Shown: piece after piece, positions 24,001 to 27,970 of the stretch | Numbering within the stretch: the stretch's first letter is position 1 | Layout of the letters: each line of letters begins with the position of its first letter | NCBI GenBank assembly: GCA_050246115.1 | Contig: JBFWWP010000048.1 | Coordinates: 1 to 27,970 of the forward strand | Origin: JBFWWP01 sp050246115 | Lineage (GTDB): Bacteria; Planctomycetota; UBA8108; UBA1146; JAJFFE01 | DNA length: 27,970 nt | Reading direction: 5' to 3' | Program-made: the position numbers and the translations under genes | The notes under the pieces: generated by a model | What the model saw: the letters and a program-made list of their open reading frames with translations, nothing else | The model's database searches: none | What the model was told of the DNA's origin: nothing

Positions 24001-24294
24001 ACCGGAAGGCCCGGGAGATCCCGCAAAGACACGGTCGCGAAAGTCGACGCGCAGCTGAAAGTTCGTCCCGGGAATGACTCTCCGAGAGGGGTTGAACCCG
24101 GTTTGGCTCAAAGCTCCCGAGCCGAAGCTCAGAGCGAGGCCCCCCCCTCCCGTGAACCCGGAACTGGAGGAGTAGTCCGAGCCAAGGGTGTACCCTTCGA
24201 ATCCATCGTAGAAGGAAGAAGCAGATTGAGCGCTGACTCGCGCTGCAGCGAGCCCGATCCACACGAGTACGCAGGCGATCCCGAGCTTCGACAT
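21034..24294 (-). CDS. Exported right-handed beta-helix protein with dockerin-like C-terminus (paralogue 2)
   Basis: The product has 1086 residues from an ATG at 24294 with an ideal Shine-Dalgarno (AAGGAGGT, complement of 24298-24305). The longer open frame to 24390 overlaps the upstream gene and is not used. A signal peptide ends near ARVSAQ. Residues ~23-210 form a LamG-like sandwich (FYDGFEGYTLG ... VFDDLVILLPS), followed by a cysteine-containing domain (~215-360). A pectate-lyase-like right-handed beta-helix with many inside-facing G-G-x-x-x and N-x-x-x-x-G-G-G-I turns runs from ILYVDANAPPGGDGQTWSTA (~363) to ~900. A choice-of-anchor-Q motif (S-I-A-I-D-A-G-N-N, R-A-I-D-D, D-M-G-A-Y-E) follows, then two dockerin-like loops (~996-1064). 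It lies 62 bp downstream of a close paralogue and is probably co-transcribed with it. Likely a surface-displayed adhesin or polysaccharide-associated protein. No active-site residues were recognised. Confidence 0.9.
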   Translation of the reverse strand: MSKLGIACVLVWIGLAAARVSAQSASSFYDGFEGYTLGSDYSSSSGFTGGGGLALSFGSGALSQTGFNPSRRVIPGTNFQLRVDFRDRVFAGSPGPSGTTVFSVELVSVATGSPACSLSYFIASDGTHFYRRSAPGTPTALLQLTTPTSAGRLMIRRLGNNYEFFSFSTAFGFVPLGASASGIAEPVYPRLSVGVFASVVFDDLVILLPSNECSDTNLWEATLGRPFPLDVSFGQSTSSSSDPLPTCDPEQNGFSGGRSNWVLVRPRTASLRIRTTSGIGPYFPDAQNTPPVVAALYAAASPCASLTELGCGAGCGPIAGCADVRDVRFEVNGLTPGLPYLLFLDQEGSVPHHQLLVTVSSPILYVDANAPPGGDGQTWSTAFRELSEALTVASSVISPSDPRPLVDEIRIAQGRYVPGQLYFALFQSLGRDATFVVPELTLRGGYRGAYDGSGFSPDNRNFDFFETILSGDLDGNDVYAPGQAPSSSGLNALNAFSVVSIISSAVLDGLTIEGGHANQPGPQRGGGILSQPPSSSDDSDRVLIDCRIRFNQAIVGGGIYVEGGHLQLIRTSLEDNYGVSGFTVSGTQAGGLSAVSMAATPLPGRQAAVTLTDCSFRRNEAFDGGGAVLQLADSVLITGTQFEGNRATVPVSSQPPGVSAVRILPDAHVDIQIRDCSFTDNEGGSALMISPNAAQSGLATIRDCAFVGQAGNSLTLAVSTGTSALVENCSFTQGIPAATVPGISTVTSPAWVSGSGTALFSECLFQSNSGIQSGGLWASGPLVPLAPLTLRLDRCRFLANTSSGPGSAGGVTIDANATVQIFNSLLAVNQSVGPGAGATVQGAGVALAVRGSTIADNTAGPGLTGGLHMATSGTLEVSNTILWGNSGADVAVQGSTLLTGGYSLWSGSSAALLPGLVDADPDFVAPASGDSSADYRLAPGSIAIDAGNNSVIGTTFVLDLVGNPRAIDDPATPDTGFGAAPLTDMGAYESLGSAGLRILRGDLNDDLLVNVADPVTLLTYLFSGGALDCLLAADVNGDNGVDIADGISLLTYLFSAGPPPVAPFPNCGVAISTTLSCAVPPTACGP
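23246..23693 (-). repeat. 448-bp segment identical to 26554-27001 (paralogue 2 copy)
   Basis: Comparing the two beta-helix genes at an offset of 3308 bp, I find no mismatch or gap from 23246 to 23693; the flanking differences are at 23245 and 23694. This includes all synonymous sites of about 149 codons. Sequence on both sides diverges, and the downstream beta-helix region differs markedly. The pattern points to recent gene conversion or a recent duplication followed by selection on the rest. Confidence 0.9.
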
Positions 24295-24356
24295 ACGACC
24301 TCCTTGACTCATCACTCCGCTGACTCTCGCACTCAACAGTCGGCCCTTGAAGAACC

Positions 24357-27300
24357 TCACGGGCCACAGGCCGTCGGCGGCACGGCGCACGAAAGCGTTG
24401 GGGAAATCGCCGCCCCGCAGTTTGGAAACGGCGCGACAGGGGGTGGCCCTGCGGAGAAAAGGTAAGTGAGCAACGAGATCCCGTCCGCAATGTCGACCCC
24501 GTCATCGCCGTTCACGTCCGCTGGCAGCAGGCAGTCCAAGGTCCCCCCACTGAACAGGTACGTGAGCAGCGTCACCGGGTCCGCGACATTCACCAGCAGG
24601 TCATCGTTCAGGTCCCCGCGGAGGATCCGCAGTCCGGCGGAGCCGAGGGACTCGTAGGCGCCCATGTCGGTGAGCGGGGCTGCGCCGAAGCCGGTGTCCG
24701 GCGTGGCCGGATCATCGATCGCGCGTGGGTTGCCGTCGAGGTCGAGCACGAAGGTAGTGCCGAGCACCGAGTTGTTGCCAGCATCGATGGCGATCGACCC
24801 CGGCGCCAACCGATAGTCCCCCGAAGCTGGAGCCACGAAGTCGGGATCGGCGTCGACGAGGCCCGGAAGTGGGGCGGCGCTCGAGCCCGACCAGAGGGAG
24901 TAACCGCCCGTCAAGAGGGTGGACCCTTGGACAGCGAGATCCGCCCCACTGTTGCCCCAGATGATCGTGTTCGAGATCTCGAGCGTCCCTGAGGTCGCCA
25001 TGTGGAGCCCACCTGTGAGCCCAGGGCCGGCCGTGTTGTCGGCGATGGTGCTCCCGCGTACGACCAACGCCACGCCCGGGTCCTGTACCGCCACTCCGGC
25101 GCCAGGTCCCACGGCCTGGTTGTTCGCCAAGAGGGAGTTGGAGATCTCCACGATCCCGCTCGTGACCGTAACACCACCGGCCGAACCGGGGCCGCTACTC
25201 GCGTTCTCCAGGAATCGACAGCGGTCGAGCCGTAGGGTGAGCGGGGCAAACTGGCTCGAGGTGACCCAAAGGCCACCGCTCTGGATCCCGGAGTTCGACT
25301 GGAACAAGCACTCCGAGAAGAGTGCCGTGCCATCGCCAGTAACCCAAGCCGGAGATGCGAGGGTGGTGACCAGGGGAACATTGGGGGTAGGACTGCCGAA
25401 TAGGAACGAACACCTCTCGACCAGGTTGAACGAGCTGGTGCTCAGGAGCAACGAGAGGCTGTTACCGGTCTGCCCGACGAAGGAACAGTCCGAGATCGTG
25501 GCGCCACCGGCAACAGCTCCAATCGAACTAATCTGCAAGGCAGCCCCGCCCACGTTCCCGGTGAAGGAACAATCGCGAACGTGAGTTCCGACCTGGAGGT
25601 CGGAAAGGACCAACACCGCACTTACCCCAGGGGGTACGCCGTTACCCCCTAACCTCACGCGGTTCCCTTCGAACTGGCTCCCCGACACGACCACGCTGTC
25701 GGCAAGACTGAGGAGCGCGCCGCCCCCGGACTTCGCTTCGTTCCGGAGCAACGAGCAGTCGGTCAAGGTCACCGCGGCTTCGCGGCCGGGGAGTGGACTG
25801 GCTGCCATCGAGAAGCACAAGAGCCCTCCTCCTTGACCCGAGAGAAGGCCGCTCCCTGGCGCCGGATCGAGCGCGTAGTTGTCTTCCAGCGTCGTACGAA
25901 TGAGCTGCAGGTGGCCGCCCTCGGCCGAGATGCCGCCCCCCAAAGTCGCCTGGTTGAATCGCAGGCAACAGTCGATCAGTACCCGCTCGTCGTCGCTCGG
26001 TGGACCCGAGTGACTGGCGACGCCTCCGCCGCGGTAGTGGCTGCCCATGTTGAAGGCTTGGTTCGCGTTTCCGCCCTCGATCGTCAAGCCATCGAGCACT
26101 GCGCTGGAGACGATGGTCACGACACTGAACGCATTCGAATCGGTGAACGCCGGCGCCTGCCCCGGCGTGTACACGTCGTTTCCGTCGAGATCTCCCGAGA
26201 GAATCGTCTCGAAGACATCGAAGTTGCGGTCATCGGGCGAGAGCCCAGAACCATCGTATGCCCCCCGATAGCCCCCGCGCAGCGTCAACTCGGGAACGAC
26301 GAACGTTGCTTCCCTTCCCCCCAGCGCCGCAGAGGGAGACAGTCGGCCCGGCAAGTACAGGCCCTGCGCAACGCGGATCTCATCGACGAGGGGTCTTGGG
26401 TCGCTGGGCGAGATCACGCTGTTCGCCACGGTGAGCGCTTCGCTCAGCTCGCGAAACGCGGTGGACCATGTCTGCCCGTCCCCGCCCGGAGGCGCGTTCG
26501 CATCGACGTAGAGGATCGGCGACGACACCGTCACCAGGAGCTGATGGTGGGGAACCGACCCCTCTTGATCGAGAAACAGAAGGTAGGGTAGTCCTGGGGT
26601 CAGGCCATTGACCTCGAAGCGGACATCGCGGACGTCCGCGCAGCCCGCAATCGGACCGCACCCGGCACCGCAACCCAGCTCCGTCAAGCTCGCGCACGGC
26701 GAAGCGGCTGCATAGAGCGCGGCAACGACTGGGGGTGTGTTCTGCGCATCGGGGAAGTAGGGGCCGATGCCCGAAGTGGTGCGGATCCGAAGGCTCGCAG
26801 TTCGAGGACGAACCAGTACCCAGTTGCTCCGGCCACCGCTGAACCCGTTCTGTTCGGGATCACACGTGGGCAAGGGGTCGGAGGACGAGCTCGTCGACTG
26901 GCCGAACGATACGTCGAGCGGAAACGGCCGCCCCAGGGTCGCCTCCCAGAGGTTCGTGTCCGAGCACTCGTTGCTGGGCAGCAAGATCACCAGGTCGTCG
27001 AGAACCACCCGCGCCTCGAAGTCGCCCACGGACAACCGCGGGTAAACCGGCTCGGCAATCCCGCTGGCGCTCGCTCCCAGCGGAACGAACCCAAAGGCCG
27101 GGCTGAAAGAAAAAAACTCGTAGTTGTTCCCCAGCCGTCGGATCATCAACCGTCCCGCGGACGTCGGGGTGATCTGTAAAGACGCTGTCGGGGTACCCGG
27201 AGCACTCCTCCTGTAGAAGTGTGTCCCGTCGCTGGCGATGATGTAACTCAGGCTGCATGCGGGCGAGCCGGTGGCGACAGAGATTAGCTGGACACTGAAG

Positions 27301-27605
27301 ACAGTGGAACCGAATGGCCCGGGGGGCCCCACAAAGGAGCGGTCCCGAAAGTCGACGCGCAGCTGGAAGTTCGTCCCCGGAATGATCCTCTGAGAAGGAT
27401 CGAACTCGGCGTAGAAGAAGGGAGGAAAAGAGTCGTAGTTCAGCTGCAGGCCACCTCCTCCCCCGAAGATGCCGAAACTCGAGTAGGCCGAGCCAAGGGT
27501 GTACCCTTCGAATCCATCGTAGAAGGAAGAAGCAGACTGAGCACTGACTCGCGTCGAGGCGAGCCCGATCCACAAGATGACGCAGACGACTCCGAACCGC
27601 GACAT
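24357..27605 (-). CDS. Exported right-handed beta-helix protein with dockerin-like C-terminus (paralogue 1)
   Basis: The product has 1082 residues from an ATG at 27605 with a strong ribosome binding site (GAGGAGGT, complement of 27609-27616). The N-terminus MSRFGVVCVILWIGLASTRV ends in a signal peptide cleaved near S-A-Q. The architecture is as in the downstream paralogue: LamG-like sandwich, cysteine-containing domain, right-handed beta-helix (~363-900), choice-of-anchor-Q motif (~936-983) and paired dockerin-like loops (~991-1060; LNDDLLVNVADPVTLLTYLF and VNGDDGVDIADGISLLTYLF). The first ~190 residues after the LamG-like domain are identical to the paralogue at the DNA level, while the central beta-helix has diverged and carries small indels. 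It appears to be the first gene of the minus-strand block, with a promoter-like pair just upstream in the dispersed repeat. Likely a surface or extracellular binding protein; the ligand is unknown. Confidence 0.9.
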   Translation of the reverse strand: MSRFGVVCVILWIGLASTRVSAQSASSFYDGFEGYTLGSAYSSFGIFGGGGGLQLNYDSFPPFFYAEFDPSQRIIPGTNFQLRVDFRDRSFVGPPGPFGSTVFSVQLISVATGSPACSLSYIIASDGTHFYRRSAPGTPTASLQITPTSAGRLMIRRLGNNYEFFSFSPAFGFVPLGASASGIAEPVYPRLSVGDFEARVVLDDLVILLPSNECSDTNLWEATLGRPFPLDVSFGQSTSSSSDPLPTCDPEQNGFSGGRSNWVLVRPRTASLRIRTTSGIGPYFPDAQNTPPVVAALYAAASPCASLTELGCGAGCGPIAGCADVRDVRFEVNGLTPGLPYLLFLDQEGSVPHHQLLVTVSSPILYVDANAPPGGDGQTWSTAFRELSEALTVANSVISPSDPRPLVDEIRVAQGLYLPGRLSPSAALGGREATFVVPELTLRGGYRGAYDGSGLSPDDRNFDVFETILSGDLDGNDVYTPGQAPAFTDSNAFSVVTIVSSAVLDGLTIEGGNANQAFNMGSHYRGGGVASHSGPPSDDERVLIDCCLRFNQATLGGGISAEGGHLQLIRTTLEDNYALDPAPGSGLLSGQGGGLLCFSMAASPLPGREAAVTLTDCSLLRNEAKSGGGALLSLADSVVVSGSQFEGNRVRLGGNGVPPGVSAVLVLSDLQVGTHVRDCSFTGNVGGAALQISSIGAVAGGATISDCSFVGQTGNSLSLLLSTSSFNLVERCSFLFGSPTPNVPLVTTLASPAWVTGDGTALFSECLFQSNSGIQSGGLWVTSSQFAPLTLRLDRCRFLENASSGPGSAGGVTVTSGIVEISNSLLANNQAVGPGAGVAVQDPGVALVVRGSTIADNTAGPGLTGGLHMATSGTLEISNTIIWGNSGADLAVQGSTLLTGGYSLWSGSSAAPLPGLVDADPDFVAPASGDYRLAPGSIAIDAGNNSVLGTTFVLDLDGNPRAIDDPATPDTGFGAAPLTDMGAYESLGSAGLRILRGDLNDDLLVNVADPVTLLTYLFSGGTLDCLLPADVNGDDGVDIADGISLLTYLFSAGPPPVAPFPNCGAAISPTLSCAVPPTACGP
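26554..27001 (-). repeat. 448-bp segment identical to 23246-23693 (paralogue 1 copy)
   Basis: This is the partner of the identical block in the second beta-helix gene. It covers the region from the late LamG-like domain through the cysteine-containing domain to shortly before the start of the beta-helix. The boundaries are single-base differences at 26553 and 27002. Confidence 0.9.
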
Positions 27606-27674
27606 TTGACCTCCTCAAGTCCAATTGCTGCGCTCGTACGGTGGTATTCTGTTTGGCAGTGTCTATCGAGGTCC

Positions 27675-27704
27675 ATTGTCCTTCCCTCCACCAGACCCTG
27701 TCAA
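27675..27704 (-). promoter_or_regulatory. Candidate sigma-70-like promoter of the beta-helix operon
   Basis: On the minus strand a consensus -35 TTGACA (27699-27704) is followed after 18 bp by GACAAT (27675-27680), which matches TATAAT at 4 of 6 positions. It lies about 70 bp upstream of the ATG at 27605. The -35 box is part of the dispersed repeat and also occurs in copy A (6132-6137), but there the corresponding -10 position reads GAGCGT, so only this copy has a complete pair. Promoter prediction in GC-rich DNA is uncertain. Confidence 0.3.
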
Positions 27705-27930
27705 GCTGGGCGAGATGAGCCGTCCGAAGTTCGCGGGACCAGGGGTATCAACCCAACCACCTCTCAGGCGCCGACTTGCAGTCCCGTCTCCCGACACATT
27801 CCTACGCGGCGGACTATGTACGAGCCGGGTGACTCGAGCGGATGATTGACTTCGTGGGCTTGGGCTCGTGCTCGCAAACTCGTGTCCGTAAGATCAGGGA
27901 GGCGCGTTCGGTGGTGCTCCAGCGCATCGG
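27679..27930 (-). repeat. Dispersed repeat, copy B (matches 6112-6430)
   Basis: Blocks 27679-27787 and 27843-27930 match copy A in order and orientation, with identical runs such as CCTTCCCTCCACCAG and the 19-bp GGTATCAACCCAACCACCT (27744-27762). The middle is shorter than in copy A and unrelated to it. The copy ends 74 bp upstream of the beta-helix start codon. The match may continue beyond the right edge of the window. Confidence 0.8.
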
Positions 27931-27970
27931 CGATGGGGCGGCTGAGCACAGGGGTGTACCGTCGGAAATG

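Larger units (their letters stand above)
27606..27970. other. Upstream region of the beta-helix operon, largely a dispersed repeat
   Basis: These 365 bp run to the right edge of the window. Positions 27679-27930 are the second copy of the repeat. The unique part, 27606-27678, includes the ribosome binding site of the beta-helix gene. Several short frames are open, but none has a start site and protein-like composition. Confidence 0.5.

Noticed and set aside
1..27970. tRNA, rRNA, riboswitch or CRISPR features
   Set aside because: I looked for conserved loops and repeat arrays by eye and found none. A covariance-model scan could not be run here.

Overview
The window is GC-rich DNA that most likely comes from a Planctomycetota bacterium or a close relative. 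The main evidence is a set of large exported proteins carrying the duplicated dockerin-like signature (N-D-x-N-D-G-x-x-N-I-A-D-P-V-Y-x-L-x-Y-L-F-x-G-G) that is common in that phylum. They occur together with choice-of-anchor-Q beta-helix proteins, squalene-cyclase-like toroid repeats and giant RHS/YD proteins. The assignment is inferred from protein style; no rRNA or tRNA gene was seen.

Positions 1-6.1 kb are a patchwork of small accessory genes and gene remnants. In order: a coding frame cut by the left window edge; the N-terminal remnant of an IS256-type transposase with an intact ribosome binding site; a small unknown gene translationally coupled to a DUF433 antitoxin; a DUF5615 PIN-like toxin broken by a single-base frameshift; an SRPBCC-domain membrane protein; a DUF418/YeiB-type membrane protein facing it; a family-6 hypoxanthine-DNA glycosylase; a 185-bp element bounded by 24-bp inverted repeats; a small putative antitoxin-like protein overlapping the first codons of a nucleotidyltransferase gene; and, fused directly to that stub, the first ~70 codons of an SNF2-type helicase on the opposite strand.

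Positions 6.6-27.6 kb are one co-directional minus-strand block of five exported proteins. Read in transcription order, it holds two tandem paralogous beta-helix proteins with C-terminal dockerin-like motifs (27605-24357 and 24294-21034), a 590-aa dockerin-like protein (20689-18917), a 3631-residue RHS protein (18499-7604) and a 296-aa exported helical protein (7483-6593). The RHS protein strings together two jelly-roll-like domains, a C-type lectin domain, an alpha/alpha-toroid domain, a PKD-like domain, a dockerin-like pair, five He_PIG domains, YD repeats, an RHS core and a beta-rich C-terminal module that I do not recognise. The 296-aa protein lies directly downstream of the RHS gene, where a cognate immunity or partner gene would normally sit, and shares a QW-like motif with the RHS toroid domain.

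A dispersed repeat of about 250-320 bp flanks the block in direct orientation (6112-6430 and 27679-27930). Each copy ends 60-75 bp upstream of a minus-strand start codon. The most interesting items are the RHS protein with its unusual N-terminal adhesion/toroid modules and unknown C-terminal module, its downstream neighbour, the mosaic conservation of the tandem beta-helix genes, and the repeat that brackets the cluster.
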